A stretch of DNA of 19,634 bases from contig JAIYAJ010000498.1 of assembly GCA_027489105.1 (NCBI GenBank), positions 1 through 19,634 on the forward strand, read 5' to 3'. Below the pieces are notes generated by a model, which saw only the letters and a list, made by a program, of their open reading frames with translations, did not search any database and was not told the origin of the DNA. This document shows positions 1-9,254 of this stretch, in pieces (the stretch's first letter is position 1; the number at the start of each line of letters is the position of its first letter). A program made the translations under genes and the position numbers. This DNA comes from Zymomonas sp. (GTDB lineage: Bacteria > Pseudomonadota > Alphaproteobacteria > Sphingomonadales > Sphingomonadaceae).

Positions 1-1030
1 AGCGCGCGATCAACCACTCGGAAAAGGCGCGGCTATCGGTGATGCCGGTCAGCGACGGGAAACAGATGCAACCGTCATCCGGCAACGCTCCGCCCATCAA
101 ACCCCCGGCCACCATGTCGTCGAACCACGCCTGGAAACGCGGCCGGCAGCGTTCGACATAGCTGCGCGAATGCTGTTCGAATTCGGCTCCGCTCGACATG
201 ACATGCGCAGCGATCGCGTGCGACAAGGTCGACACGCCGAACTCCACGCGACCGTTAAGGCGCCGCAGCGGTTCGAGCACCTCCGGCGCACCGACGATCC
301 AGCCACAGCGCAGTACGCCCAAGCCATAGATCTTGGTCAGGCTCGACAGACTGACGACCGCCGGGGACAGCGCCGAAGCCGGACCTGCACGACGCTCATG
401 CGCAGCATAGTCGCCATAGACTTCGTCGACCACCAGCAGAAAGCCACGCCGTTCGGCGAGCTCGGCCAGTCCCTGCAGCACATCGGGTGCAACCGCCATG
501 CCCGAGGGATTGTGCAGATCGGACAGGACCACCAGTCGGGTATTCGGGCGCAGCAGTGCCTCGACCTCGGCAATATCGATCGCGAAACGGTCACCGCGGC
601 GGTGGAAGCAGTCGATCGAAGCGCCAGAGGCCTCTGCCAGGTGACGAAACAGGTCGAACCCCGGGGTTTCGATCAGCACATGGTCGCCGGGCTTCACGAA
701 GGCGCGATAGATCAGCGACAGGCCGCCAGTGGCACCGGTGGTGCACAGAATCTGATTGCGGTCGACCGCGTAGCGTTCGGCGAGCATGTCGCGAACGAAC
801 GGATTCCCGTCACCGAAGGCGCTGACATAATAGCGCGAGAATTGGGGCTCGACCGCCTCCAGCACGGTGTGGCGCAGCAACTCGCGCGGTTCGGGCACCG
901 AGCTTTCGAACAGGCTGACTGCACTGCCCTGGCGCTGGCGAGCGGTGGCCAGTGCGGCACGGACCCAGTCCGCATAGCTTCCTGCGTCGGAGGGCGGCGT
1001 CGGCATTGGCGTGGATAACAGGTTCGACAT
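1..1030 (-). CDS. PLP-dependent aminotransferase, class I/II fold (3' end outside window)
   Basis: About 343 residues are visible from the ATG at 1030; the gene runs off the left edge. It is a fold-type I PLP enzyme that would move an amino group from an amino acid to a 2-oxo acid in the cytoplasm. Visible family marks are the HNPSG turn (N174), the DEVYG segment (D202, Y205, which contact the cofactor), the Schiff-base lysine in SLTK (K233) and an arginine eight residues on (R241) that binds the phosphate. The substrate-carboxylate arginine expected near the C-terminus lies outside the window. A GAGAGG ribosome site sits four bases before the ATG. The start is 80 bases after the permease stop and I see no clear terminator between them, so it is probably the last visible gene of the operon. 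The amino acid used cannot be told. Confidence 0.88.
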   Translation of the reverse strand, partial: MSNLLSTPMPTPPSDAGSYADWVRAALATARQRQGSAVSLFESSVPEPRELLRHTVLEAVEPQFSRYYVSAFGDGNPFVRDMLAERYAVDRNQILCTTGATGGLSLIYRAFVKPGDHVLIETPGFDLFRHLAEASGASIDCFHRRGDRFAIDIAEVEALLRPNTRLVVLSDLHNPSGMAVAPDVLQGLAELAERRGFLLVVDEVYGDYAAHERRAGPASALSPAVVSLSSLTKIYGLGVLRCGWIVGAPEVLEPLRRLNGRVEFGVSTLSHAIAAHVMSSGAEFEQHSRSYVERCRPRFQAWFDDMVAGGLMGGALPDDGCICFPSLTGITDSRAFSEWLIAR

Positions 1031-1110
1031 GACGCCTCTCTACCGCCGACGGCCGGCAGTAATTATTCTATCTCGTGAAGGCGGCGCGGCATTGCGCATA
1101 ATTTGATCGC

Positions 1111-2445
1111 TTAACCACCCAAAGCGCGGCTGGCCTTGCCGCGCGCCTCGAACCACCGCTTGGCGAACCAGTAGACCAGACCGACGACCAGCCAGGCGCC
1201 GACCAGCATATAGGGACGCGGGTCGGCCTCGATCCCGAAGATCCCGACCAGGAGGGCACAGATCACTCCCGCATAACCGACGGCAACGACCGTTCGGGGA
1301 GAAAGGCGCAGGGCCGAGCGGGCATGGATCTCCGGATGTCGGCGCGCGACGACCGTGGCCGAGTAGGAGCAGGCCATATATTTGAGCATGGTCGGGACAT
1401 TTACCGCGAGCAGCAGGAAGATGAGGCTGGGTGGCAGGAACAGCCCGGTCATGGCGCAGGCATAGCCGAGCAGGATCGCCCGGTGAGGCGTCCCGAAGCG
1501 GGGGTGGATCGCGCCGATCCCCCGCGGCAGTGCCCCGTTGCGGCCCATGGCGAACAGGCTGCGCGAGAAGGTGAGCGTGGCGGCGTTCATCGACTTGATG
1601 ATCGAGAGGCAGGCGGCACCGACTATCAGCGGGACCGCCAGGTCGCCCAGCACCACCTGCGACGCCTCGAGCAAGGGTGCCTGGCTCACTGCGAGCTTCT
1701 CCGGTCCGATGAGGCCGAGCGCGGTCAGGGCGACCAGCCCATAGACCAGCGCAGTGACGCCGATCGCAAGCGCGATACCGAGCGGCACGTTGCGTTGCGC
1801 GTCGCGCACCTCCTCCCCGATCTCGACGGCGGACTCGATCCCCAGAAAGAGCGAGATCATCAGCGGCACGACCGCGAGGATCGCCAGCGGTGGGGCGTTG
1901 AGCGGATTGCCGACGAGGACCGGGTCGAAGTGCGGCAGCCCCGTCCCGACGAAGACGGCAAGAATGATCAGCAGCAGCGCCATAAGCTGTGCCTGGACCT
2001 TCGCCGCGATCGACACGCCTACATAATTGAGCGCGAAGACGCCGCTTATCGCCACCGCCATCGCCGGCTTGAGCGGGATAGGAAAGACCATGCCGAGATA
2101 GCTGACCATCACCTGTGACAGGATCGTCAGCGCGCCGACATTGGCGATGACACGCAGCCAGGCGATCATGAAGCCGACACCCGGATGGATGAAGCGCGTC
2201 GGCCATTCGTAGGACGCGCCCGACACCGGCAGCGCCGAGCCGAGATAGGCATAGGCGACGGCAAAGACCAGCATCGGCAAGGCCGCGACACCGATCGCGG
2301 CGAGCAGACCCGATCCGGCGACTGCAGCGGTCGGCTGGAGAATGGAGAAGATCGAGACCCCGATGGCGGTGCCGGCACCGAAGGTGACGACGCCGACGAG
2401 TCCGACGCTCTTGCGCAGCGTCGCGCGATCGGCGGGCGCGGTCAC
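1111..2445 (-). CDS. APC-superfamily amino acid permease
   Basis: A 444-aa, very hydrophobic inner-membrane protein with roughly 12 membrane segments and no signal peptide. The N-terminal helix carries the APC-type glycine-rich unwound motif (FGAGTAIG, near residues 22-29), which in this superfamily binds the amino group and carboxylate of the substrate. The segment GIESAVEIGEEVRDAQRNVP resembles the conserved E-G-EE region after TM6 of APC transporters. It begins with GTG, and the GTGA overlaps the stop of the upstream S10 peptidase by four bases, which suggests translational coupling. Within the operon it probably brings in amino acids or short amides released in the periplasm by the S10 peptidases and amidohydrolase. 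Substrate identity and energy coupling are inferred from the family only. Confidence 0.88.
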   Translation of the reverse strand: MTAPADRATLRKSVGLVGVVTFGAGTAIGVSIFSILQPTAAVAGSGLLAAIGVAALPMLVFAVAYAYLGSALPVSGASYEWPTRFIHPGVGFMIAWLRVIANVGALTILSQVMVSYLGMVFPIPLKPAMAVAISGVFALNYVGVSIAAKVQAQLMALLLIILAVFVGTGLPHFDPVLVGNPLNAPPLAILAVVPLMISLFLGIESAVEIGEEVRDAQRNVPLGIALAIGVTALVYGLVALTALGLIGPEKLAVSQAPLLEASQVVLGDLAVPLIVGAACLSIIKSMNAATLTFSRSLFAMGRNGALPRGIGAIHPRFGTPHRAILLGYACAMTGLFLPPSLIFLLLAVNVPTMLKYMACSYSATVVARRHPEIHARSALRLSPRTVVAVGYAGVICALLVGIFGIEADPRPYMLVGAWLVVGLVYWFAKRWFEARGKASRALGG

Positions 2446-3935
2446 TTCGCGCCGACCAGGAAGGCGCGCAGATCGGCGGCCAGTGCGGTTCGCGCCTTGG
2501 CGCCAAGATAGGGTGCGTGCCCCGATTCATAGCGGCGCACGCTCGTCCGGGAGAGCGGAATACCGGAATGGGTCAGCACATAATCGGCCTCGCCGAGCGG
2601 GGTCACGAGATCATAATAGCCGGTACCGATCATCAGCCGCATCGCCGGGTTGCGGTTCATGGCCGTGGCGAGATCGAGCGCATAATTTCTTCCCATCGGC
2701 ACCCCCGGTCCGAAACCATAATCCCAGCGCCCGTTGACCTCGCGAAAGGCGATCGGTTCATAGGGAATGTCGAGATCGACCCTGAGACGTTTTACCGCAT
2801 AATCGGCCCAGGCTCCGACGAATCCCGGCACATATTGGCCCATCGCCGGATCATCCGCGACCGGATCGGCCCCCGCCCCCTGTAGGGGCAAGGTGAAGCG
2901 CGCATCATAGAGGCCCAGTCGCTGCCCTTGACCGGCGAGCAGCCGCTTCGCGAAGGCGCCGCCGTCAATGCGCAGGTCTGCAGGGACCAGGTCCTTCTCG
3001 TCCAGCCCCACCAGCGTCGCCAGCTCATGCGCGACCGCCGCTCTGCGGTCGGTGGGCAGGCGGGAGCCGGCGTACAGTGCCGGGAGGTATGTCGTTTCAA
3101 TGAAGCGCCTCGCCGCCTCGACCTGGCTGGCTGGGGTGCACCCCGCCGGGCCCTTGCCGAAATGGCAGGCGGTGGCGGCAAGCGAAGGAAGGATCGAGAG
3201 ATAGGCGCGATCGCTTTCGGTACGCTGCATGTCCATCGCCTGACCCAGCAGAACGACCCCGTTGAGGGTAAGCCCGTCCATGCGACCGGTCTGGGTCGGG
3301 CCACCCGCCATCATCTGCGCCATCACCGCCGCACGGACGGTGCCGTAGCTTTCCGACACAAGATATTTCGGCGCGTTGATGCGGCCGTGGCGGCTCAGCC
3401 ACTGCTCGACGACCTGCACCATCGCACCGGCATCCTGCTCGACGCCATAAAAGTCGGTGGTTTTGCCGTTGGACAGGACGCGGCTGTAGCCGGTGCCGGG
3501 CGGGTCGATCAGCACGATATCGGCGACGTCGAGAGGACTGTCGACATTGTCCACGGTGGTAAAGGGCGCGACGGTCTGCGGCCGGGTTTCATCGTCGAAA
3601 TCGACACGCTGCGGCCCCAGAAGGCCAAGATGCAACCACAGCGACGCAGAACCCGGACCGCCATTGAAGGCGAAAACCACCGGCCGGTCCGCCGGCTCGC
3701 CGACATCGCGGCGCACATAGCTTGTGACGAAGACGCTCGCGCCCGGAAGGCGGAACTCCTCGACCGCCGCGCTGTAGCGCAGCGTCGTCCCTCCAAATGC
3801 CCCGCGCCCCTCTGATCGAAAAATGCGCGGCTGCACATCGGCACCCTCTGAAACAGCCGGCGGGGGCGGACCTGCGATTGCCGGAAGCGGGGCCAGCCCG
3901 ACCGTCAGACCGATCAGGACGCGATCAATCATCAT
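2442..3935 (-). CDS. Secreted S10-family serine carboxypeptidase (copy 1)
   Basis: S10 (carboxypeptidase Y-type) alpha/beta-hydrolase that would remove C-terminal residues from peptides in the periplasm. With the start at 3935 the protein is 497 aa and opens with a signal peptide ending near AIA. The oxyanion and substrate loop reads NGGPGS (residues 91-96), the nucleophile is S196 in SESYG, and the likely triad is completed by D442 in GYYD and H473 in SGHAP. I chose 3935 because GGGGA lies eight bases before it and the signal peptide then begins directly; an upstream in-frame ATG at 3971 would add 12 polar residues and overlap the amidohydrolase gene further. The chosen start still overlaps that gene by 11 bases. 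The stop overlaps the permease start by four bases. The paralogue at 7010-8506 is in the same operon. Confidence 0.88.
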   Translation of the reverse strand: MMIDRVLIGLTVGLAPLPAIAGPPPPAVSEGADVQPRIFRSEGRGAFGGTTLRYSAAVEEFRLPGASVFVTSYVRRDVGEPADRPVVFAFNGGPGSASLWLHLGLLGPQRVDFDDETRPQTVAPFTTVDNVDSPLDVADIVLIDPPGTGYSRVLSNGKTTDFYGVEQDAGAMVQVVEQWLSRHGRINAPKYLVSESYGTVRAAVMAQMMAGGPTQTGRMDGLTLNGVVLLGQAMDMQRTESDRAYLSILPSLAATACHFGKGPAGCTPASQVEAARRFIETTYLPALYAGSRLPTDRRAAVAHELATLVGLDEKDLVPADLRIDGGAFAKRLLAGQGQRLGLYDARFTLPLQGAGADPVADDPAMGQYVPGFVGAWADYAVKRLRVDLDIPYEPIAFREVNGRWDYGFGPGVPMGRNYALDLATAMNRNPAMRLMIGTGYYDLVTPLGEADYVLTHSGIPLSRTSVRRYESGHAPYLGAKARTALAADLRAFLVGAK

Positions 3936-6030
3936 GGATATGGTCCCCATAGCCGAATCCGACCGGGTCACTGCGGTCAGTGGGAGCCGTGCTCGTCGAT
4001 GCGGGGCGAATGGTCGGGGCGACGGTGAAGGGTTCTATCCCCAGCGCGGTGTAAATTTCGGAGGAGAAATAGACCGTCCCGCCCTTCATCACCATGCGCG
4101 GCCGCCGGATCGCGGCGATGTCGCGCGTCGGATCGCCCGGCACCAGCACGAAGTCCGCCAGCTTGCCTCGGGCGATGGTCCCCAGCCGATCGGTGCGGCC
4201 GAGAAACTCCTCAGCGCCCAGGGTCGCGGTCCGCAGCGCCTCCGCCGGCGTGAGACCCGCCTTCACATAAAGCTCGAGCTCGCGCAGGACGAAGAAGCCG
4301 GTCGCGTCGTCGGTACCGGGCAGCAGCCGAATCCCCTGTTTGTGCAGCATGCCGACCGTCTCGAGCATCTTGTCATAGCCCGCCTGATAGGCGTCGGCCT
4401 CGGCCTTGTCGGCGATCGTGACGAAGGAGCGTTTGCGATAGCGCTGAAAACCGATCGGCATGTGCGAGAGGAAGTCCTCCTGCCCCATCGGCACCTGTCC
4501 CGCGCGGCTCATCATCAGCTGTTCGAGGATGACCACCGTGGTGTCGAGTGCGGTACCCCGCTGCTGCATCAGGCGAACGGTTTTCTGGACCGGCTCCGAT
4601 CGGAGATCGAGCGATCCGCCGCGCGCCATCGCGGTCAGACGCAGCGTCGTGCGGCTATCCTCCCCAGGCCGCAATATCCAGCCCAACATGAGCTGGTTGA
4701 GATGCGCGATCGAGTCATAGCCGTCCTCGATCACCCGGTCGGGCGTATCGAAGGCCGGAACATGGCCGGTGACGCGCATACCCAGCCGGTGGGCCTCGGC
4801 AGCGATCGGCCCGACCCAGTCCGGATTCATCGAGTTGTAGATCTTGATCTCCGCATAGCCGCGATCGGCGTACCAGCGGACATCCTTCAGCGCCTCGTCG
4901 ATCGAGGCCGGGATGAAACCGAAACGGGCCGAATAGGGGCTGCGGCCCTCGATGAACCCGTTGGGCTGGATGCGCGGCCAGGCGACCTGCCCGTGATCGA
5001 TCTTGCGCAGCAGATCCTGAAGGAACGCGTTGTCGTTGCCCATATCGCGGGTCGCGGTGACCCCGGCAGCCAGATAGAGCAGGCCCGAAGACAGGGTCGC
5101 GTGCGAATGCATGTCGTGCAGGCCGGGATAGAGGGTGCCGCCCTCGCCATCGATCACCGCCTGATCCTCGGGAACCGGCAGGCGATCGTCGGCGATCACC
5201 TGCGTGATGCTGTCCCGCATCACCACGACGGTCGACAGCGGAGACAGCCTGCCGCTGTCGGGGTCGAAGATGCGGACATTGCGGATGCGGACGGGGCTGT
5301 CGAAGCGATGTGCGAGCTTCTGCTGGAGCGCTAGCGCCTGCTCGGTCTCCAGTTCGACGCCCAGCTTGCCGAGCATCGGGACAGCGGCCTCATATCCCGC
5401 GCGGACCGTCGTCCCTTCGGTGCCGGGACCGAACAGCGCGAACAGCTTCAGCTCTTTATCGAGCAGCAGATAGCTGGGGTTGAGCTGTACCCCGGTGAGC
5501 CGCCACGCCGTGACCTCGACCGCGGCGCCGCCCTCGCCGATCTCGAACGTCCTGAGCTTCTCGATCGTGATCCGGCCGGAGGGCAGCACCGGGATGCTGT
5601 GATCGGGTCGGGCGAGCGCGGCGCGGGCATAGACCCAGGTCGCATAGGGGCTGCCATCGTTGACCACGTAGAGCGGCGGCCGTTTCGCCGCGATGCTTCC
5701 GGAATCGGCCTGGCTGCTCCACAGAGCGCGGCCGCCGGAGAAGCGGTAGCTCTCGTCGACTGTGCCGCCCATCAGGGACGTGCCCCTGATCGTCCACGTG
5801 ACGGGCACGCCATCGGGGCCGAAGCTCAGTTCCTCCCTGTGCTTGGGACCGCGGCCATTATTGTCGACCCGATAGTCGACGACGGTGCGGTCGCCCTGGC
5901 TGTCGATCACGACCGACCCGACCTGCTCGCTATTGGCGACGATCGAGAGCCGCTCGGTGGCGGCCAAGGCGGCCGTCGAGACGCCGATGAGCAACGGTAT
6001 CAGCAGGGCGGAAAGGGCTGGTTTCCTCAT
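3925..6030 (-). CDS. Secreted metal-dependent amidohydrolase with extra N-terminal domain
   Basis: A 701-aa protein with an N-terminal signal peptide (cut likely after ALA near residue 23), a beta-rich domain of about 210 residues I cannot name, then an amidohydrolase-superfamily TIM barrel from about residue 245. Metal-site residues visible are the HxH pair H308/H310 in HDMHSH, K396 in IKIY (probable carbamylated or bridging lysine), H423 in GHVP, H443 in AHLNQ, and D573 or D574 in PGTDD. A C-terminal stretch LADFVLVPGDP is typical of imidazolonepropionase- and Xaa-Pro-dipeptidase-like members. It probably hydrolyses an amide or dipeptide bond in the periplasm; the exact bond is unknown. Its ATG shares four bases (ATGA) with the stop of the cyclodeaminase gene and its end overlaps the next S10 gene. 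Confidence 0.87.
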   Translation of the reverse strand: MRKPALSALLIPLLIGVSTAALAATERLSIVANSEQVGSVVIDSQGDRTVVDYRVDNNGRGPKHREELSFGPDGVPVTWTIRGTSLMGGTVDESYRFSGGRALWSSQADSGSIAAKRPPLYVVNDGSPYATWVYARAALARPDHSIPVLPSGRITIEKLRTFEIGEGGAAVEVTAWRLTGVQLNPSYLLLDKELKLFALFGPGTEGTTVRAGYEAAVPMLGKLGVELETEQALALQQKLAHRFDSPVRIRNVRIFDPDSGRLSPLSTVVVMRDSITQVIADDRLPVPEDQAVIDGEGGTLYPGLHDMHSHATLSSGLLYLAAGVTATRDMGNDNAFLQDLLRKIDHGQVAWPRIQPNGFIEGRSPYSARFGFIPASIDEALKDVRWYADRGYAEIKIYNSMNPDWVGPIAAEAHRLGMRVTGHVPAFDTPDRVIEDGYDSIAHLNQLMLGWILRPGEDSRTTLRLTAMARGGSLDLRSEPVQKTVRLMQQRGTALDTTVVILEQLMMSRAGQVPMGQEDFLSHMPIGFQRYRKRSFVTIADKAEADAYQAGYDKMLETVGMLHKQGIRLLPGTDDATGFFVLRELELYVKAGLTPAEALRTATLGAEEFLGRTDRLGTIARGKLADFVLVPGDPTRDIAAIRRPRMVMKGGTVYFSSEIYTALGIEPFTVAPTIRPASTSTAPTDRSDPVGFGYGDHIHDD

Positions 6031-6995
6031 GCGGCGGAAACCCGTCCGGTGGCGCGGGCGTGGATATAGGCCGCCGCCGCCAGATCTTGCACGACATGGC
6101 CGAGCGACTTGTAGATCGTGATCTGGTTCGCACTTTCACGCCCGATCAGGGTGCCGGCATGAACCTCGCCGATCTCGCCGACGACATGATCGTCGGTGAC
6201 GAGCCCCGCCGCGCGGGCGACCGCGAGTTCGGCCGACTGGGCCAGAACGCCCGGCCGGTAATCGGCGATATAGCGGCTGGCGGCGACCAGTGCGGCATCG
6301 ACCTCGACCGGGCCGAGATAGCTCGACCCTATGAGGTTCACATGAGTCCCGTCGCGGACCCATGCGCGCAGCAGGATCGGCTCGGCCGAACCGCTGACCG
6401 TACAGATGACGTCGGCCTGCTCGGCGGCGCTCCGTCCGTCGGAGACCGGGTCCACAGACAGGCCGAGCTCCGTCGAAAGCCGGCCTGCGAGCGCGGCCGC
6501 GGTGTCTAAGGAACGCCCCCAAAGCAGCACCCGGTCGAAGCTGCGCACATGGCGCAGCGCGCGGACATGGGTCTCCGCCTGCAGGCCGGTGCCGAACACC
6601 GCCAGCACGCGCGCATCGGATCGAGCCAGCGCATCGGTCGCCGCCGCCGTCGCACAGGCGGTACGGATCGCCGTCACCGCATCGGCATCGCATAGGCTCT
6701 CGAGTTCGCCGGTGGTCGCGGAGAAGGACACCACCACCCCCAGATGGCGCGACCGCCCCGGCCGGTCGGGATCCTTGGCGATGCTGAGCAGCTTGGCGCC
6801 GAACCGGTCGATCGCGGGCAGGTCACCCGGCATCAGACCCATGGTGGCATTTTCGGATATGGGAATGATCTGGCGCAGCGGCTGTGCCTTGCCCGCCTCG
6901 GACAGGCCGCGCATCGCGCTGCGCATCGCCGCGATACAGCCCGGATAGTCGAGCAGCCGCTCGACCTGTTCGCTATCGTAGAAGGCGATGCTCAT
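6027..6995 (-). CDS. Ornithine cyclodeaminase / mu-crystallin family protein
   Basis: A 322-aa cytosolic NAD(P)-dependent protein of the OCD/mu-crystallin family, whose members include ornithine cyclodeaminase, alanine dehydrogenase, ketimine reductases and 2,3-diaminopropionate-forming enzymes. The dinucleotide motif GTGLQA is at residues 135-140. The family catalytic lysine fits K68 in GAKLLS and the carboxylate-binding arginine fits R111 in AIRTAC. The C-terminal KSLGH segment is also typical. A GGGAGA ribosome site lies six bases before the ATG, 14 bases after the stop of the upstream S10 gene; the stop overlaps the amidohydrolase start as ATGA. The operon suggests a role in amino-acid breakdown, but sequence alone does not choose between deaminase, dehydrogenase and imine reductase. 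Confidence 0.88.
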   Translation of the reverse strand: MSIAFYDSEQVERLLDYPGCIAAMRSAMRGLSEAGKAQPLRQIIPISENATMGLMPGDLPAIDRFGAKLLSIAKDPDRPGRSRHLGVVVSFSATTGELESLCDADAVTAIRTACATAAATDALARSDARVLAVFGTGLQAETHVRALRHVRSFDRVLLWGRSLDTAAALAGRLSTELGLSVDPVSDGRSAAEQADVICTVSGSAEPILLRAWVRDGTHVNLIGSSYLGPVEVDAALVAASRYIADYRPGVLAQSAELAVARAAGLVTDDHVVGEIGEVHAGTLIGRESANQITIYKSLGHVVQDLAAAAYIHARATGRVSAA

Positions 6996-7009
6996 AAGTA
7001 TCTCCCGGA

Positions 7010-8506
7010 TCAGCGAACGAGGGCGCGGATGTCGCCGCCGATCGCCCTGGCGGTCGCCGCCACCGAATAGCCGGTGTGGCCACCATCATAATAGCGCAGC
7101 GTCACGCGCGCCGGGTCCCAGCCCGATTGGGTCGCCAGCAGTTCGGCCGCCCCCATCGTGGTCTGGGTGTCATAGATACCATTGCCGATCAGCAGGCGGA
7201 AATCGGGATTGAGCGCCATCATCTTGCTGATGCCTTTGTAATATGGCCAGTCGGCGAAGGGGCTTGAGCCCTCACCCCAGATCCAGTCTTCGAGGCTGCC
7301 GATCTCGACCGCCGGGACATAGGGGTCCGTCCAGTCGACCTTGAGATCCTCGCGCAGATAAATGGGCATGAATCTCTGCACGCCCTGGGCCAGCACGTCG
7401 GCCGGATCGGGGCCATTGCCCTGTTCGGTGATCGGCGCGGTGTAGCGTGCGTCCGACCGCCCCAGCAGCAGTCCCCGGTCGCGAAGCAGCTCGACCCGGT
7501 AGCGCTCCTTGGTGATCTTCAGCGCATTGGCCAGATACCAGTCGGCGGGAAGGCCGCTGAACTCCGCGAGCCGATCGGCGACGCGGCGGCGGTCGGCATC
7601 GGAGGCAGCACTGCCCTGATAGAGTATCGTCAGATAGTCGCCCTTGGCGAAGCTGCGCGCATCGGCGAGGAAAGCTTCGAGTGAGCGCCCCCTGCGATCG
7701 GCCCTGCCATGATAATAGGCGATCGCGGCGATGGTGGGCAGCGAGGCGACATAGCTTGTGACATTGGCGGGGCGCTGGGAATATTCGACGATATTGGCGG
7801 CCTGGCCATAGAGAAAGATGCCGGCCAGCTTCAGCGGCTCGGCGCCGTCGGCCAATATCCCGGCGATCTCGGCCGCGCGGTTGGTGCCATAGCTTTCCCC
7901 CGTCAGATAGACGGGTGAGCGTTCGCGGCCATGCACCTTCAGCCAGGCGCGGATAAAGGCGACGAACTGGGCAGCATCGGTCCTGACGGAAAAATAGGCG
8001 CGGGGATCGGTTCCCGCCGCGACCCGGCTGAAACCGGTCGAAGCCGGATCGACGAAGACCATGTCGACCGCATCGAGCGGCGAATGGACATTGTCGACAA
8101 GGGCGAAGGTCGACGGATCTGCTTTCACGTCGTCCGGATAGGCCACGCGCTTCGGACCGATTCCTCCGATGTGGAGATAGTGGGAGGCGACGATCGGACC
8201 GCCGTTGAACAGGAACATCACAGGCCGGGTCGCCGGATCGATCCCGTCGCGGGTATAGGCGAAGCTGACGATCCGGGCCCCCTGACCAGCGGCGGTCGTC
8301 ACCGGCAGCCCCGCGACGGTTGCGGTGTAGGTGATCGTCTGCCCGCCAAACCGGCCCTTGTGCTTCGTGACGACAGCCGGATGGTCGACCGGTTCGACTA
8401 CCGTCCGGACATCGCCCTGCGCTGCTGCTGCCGGTTGCGCCATGGCGGCGCACAGTCCGACGCTTGCAGCGAGCATGGCGCGGCCGACAGCTGTTCTGAA
8501 TCTCAT
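7010..8506 (-). CDS. Secreted S10-family serine carboxypeptidase (copy 2), first gene of the operon
   Basis: A 498-aa S10 peptidase with a signal peptide ending near PAAAA (residue 29). The nucleophile is S205 in GESYG; the other triad members are probably D446 in GIYD and H477 in GGHTG. The substrate loop keeps N101-GGP but then reads IVAS where S10 enzymes, and copy 1 here, have GS or GCSS, so the oxyanion surroundings may differ. It is only loosely similar to copy 1, an old duplication and not a recent one. A GGAGGG ribosome site lies ten bases upstream of the ATG. It is the promoter-proximal gene of the minus-strand operon and faces the Lrp-type regulator across 268 bp. Confidence 0.88.
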   Translation of the reverse strand: MRFRTAVGRAMLAASVGLCAAMAQPAAAAQGDVRTVVEPVDHPAVVTKHKGRFGGQTITYTATVAGLPVTTAAGQGARIVSFAYTRDGIDPATRPVMFLFNGGPIVASHYLHIGGIGPKRVAYPDDVKADPSTFALVDNVHSPLDAVDMVFVDPASTGFSRVAAGTDPRAYFSVRTDAAQFVAFIRAWLKVHGRERSPVYLTGESYGTNRAAEIAGILADGAEPLKLAGIFLYGQAANIVEYSQRPANVTSYVASLPTIAAIAYYHGRADRRGRSLEAFLADARSFAKGDYLTILYQGSAASDADRRRVADRLAEFSGLPADWYLANALKITKERYRVELLRDRGLLLGRSDARYTAPITEQGNGPDPADVLAQGVQRFMPIYLREDLKVDWTDPYVPAVEIGSLEDWIWGEGSSPFADWPYYKGISKMMALNPDFRLLIGNGIYDTQTTMGAAELLATQSGWDPARVTLRYYDGGHTGYSVAATARAIGGDIRALVR

Positions 8507-8545
8507 GCGCGAGAAACCCTCCGAGCGAGCAATTTATGGGCGCCA

Positions 8546-8564
8546 TCGCGAAATGATTATGCGA
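8546..8564. promoter_or_regulatory. Imperfect 19-bp palindrome, candidate Lrp-type operator
   Basis: The sequence reads TCGCGAAAT, G, ATTATGCGA: seven of nine positions pair around a central base, with an AT-rich middle. It lies 40 bp upstream of the S10 start in the divergent intergenic region shared with the Lrp/AsnC gene. Regulators of that family usually bind such AT-centred dyads near their own promoter and their target operon. Binding is inferred only. Confidence 0.35.
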
Positions 8565-8774
8565 AGTTGTGCCGGACATGCTGCTCGACTGCATAGAAAA
8601 TCCGGCGGCATCGCCGCCAGACCCTTCCGCAACCTGTCTTGCTGCCATGGTGCCATGCCGGGAACCACGACTCTTACAGGCAAGCTTAGTCGGCATGGCC
8701 CGAATTGCGGGTAGATTTATGTTGTGCAAAGACAGCTGCTGCCGGAGATATTGAGGCGGAAGCTGGGGGGTATC

Positions 8775-9254
8775 ATGAGCGAAGCGCTGACGCCGATCGA
8801 CATCAAGATCCTGGAACAGATCCAGAAGGACGCGGCGCTCTCCACGGCCGAACTGGCGGAGCGCGTGGGCCTTTCGCAATCGCCCTGCTGGCGCCGGCTC
8901 CAGCGGCTGCGCGACGAGGGCTATATCGTCGGGCAGGTGGCCGTGCTCGATCGCAAGAAGTTCGGCGACAGCCTCTACATCTTCGCAACCCTGAAGATGG
9001 TGACCCTGAGCGAGGAGCTTCGCGCAGAGTTCAATCGCAAGGTCGAGAACACGCCCGAGATCGTCGAGTGCCACACCATCTTCGGCGAGCGAGACGTGAT
9101 GCTGAAGATTATCGCGGAATCGCTCGACTGGTATCAGAAGTTCATCTTCCGGGTGATCCTGAAGTTGCCCGGCGTCCAGGATGTCCAGTCGACGGTGACC
9201 CTGTCGGAAATCAAGCAGACGACCGCGATCCCGGTGCGCAGAAGCCGATTCTGA
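8775..9254 (+). CDS. Lrp/AsnC-family transcriptional regulator
   Basis: A 159-aa protein of the usual Lrp/AsnC length. Residues about 5-60 form the winged helix-turn-helix (ELAERVGLSQSPCWRRLQRL is the recognition part, with the family's S-x-S-x-x-x-R-R pattern); the remaining residues form the RAM/effector domain with the expected beta-alpha-beta-beta-alpha-beta pattern. I start it at 8775, where GGGGGG lies four bases upstream and the protein begins as other Lrp proteins do; an in-frame ATG at 8724 would add 17 residues without family support. It is divergent from the peptidase operon, so it probably senses an amino acid from that pathway and controls both promoters. The effector cannot be told from sequence. 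Confidence 0.9.
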   Translation: MSEALTPIDIKILEQIQKDAALSTAELAERVGLSQSPCWRRLQRLRDEGYIVGQVAVLDRKKFGDSLYIFATLKMVTLSEELRAEFNRKVENTPEIVECHTIFGERDVMLKIIAESLDWYQKFIFRVILKLPGVQDVQSTVTLSEIKQTTAIPVRRSRF

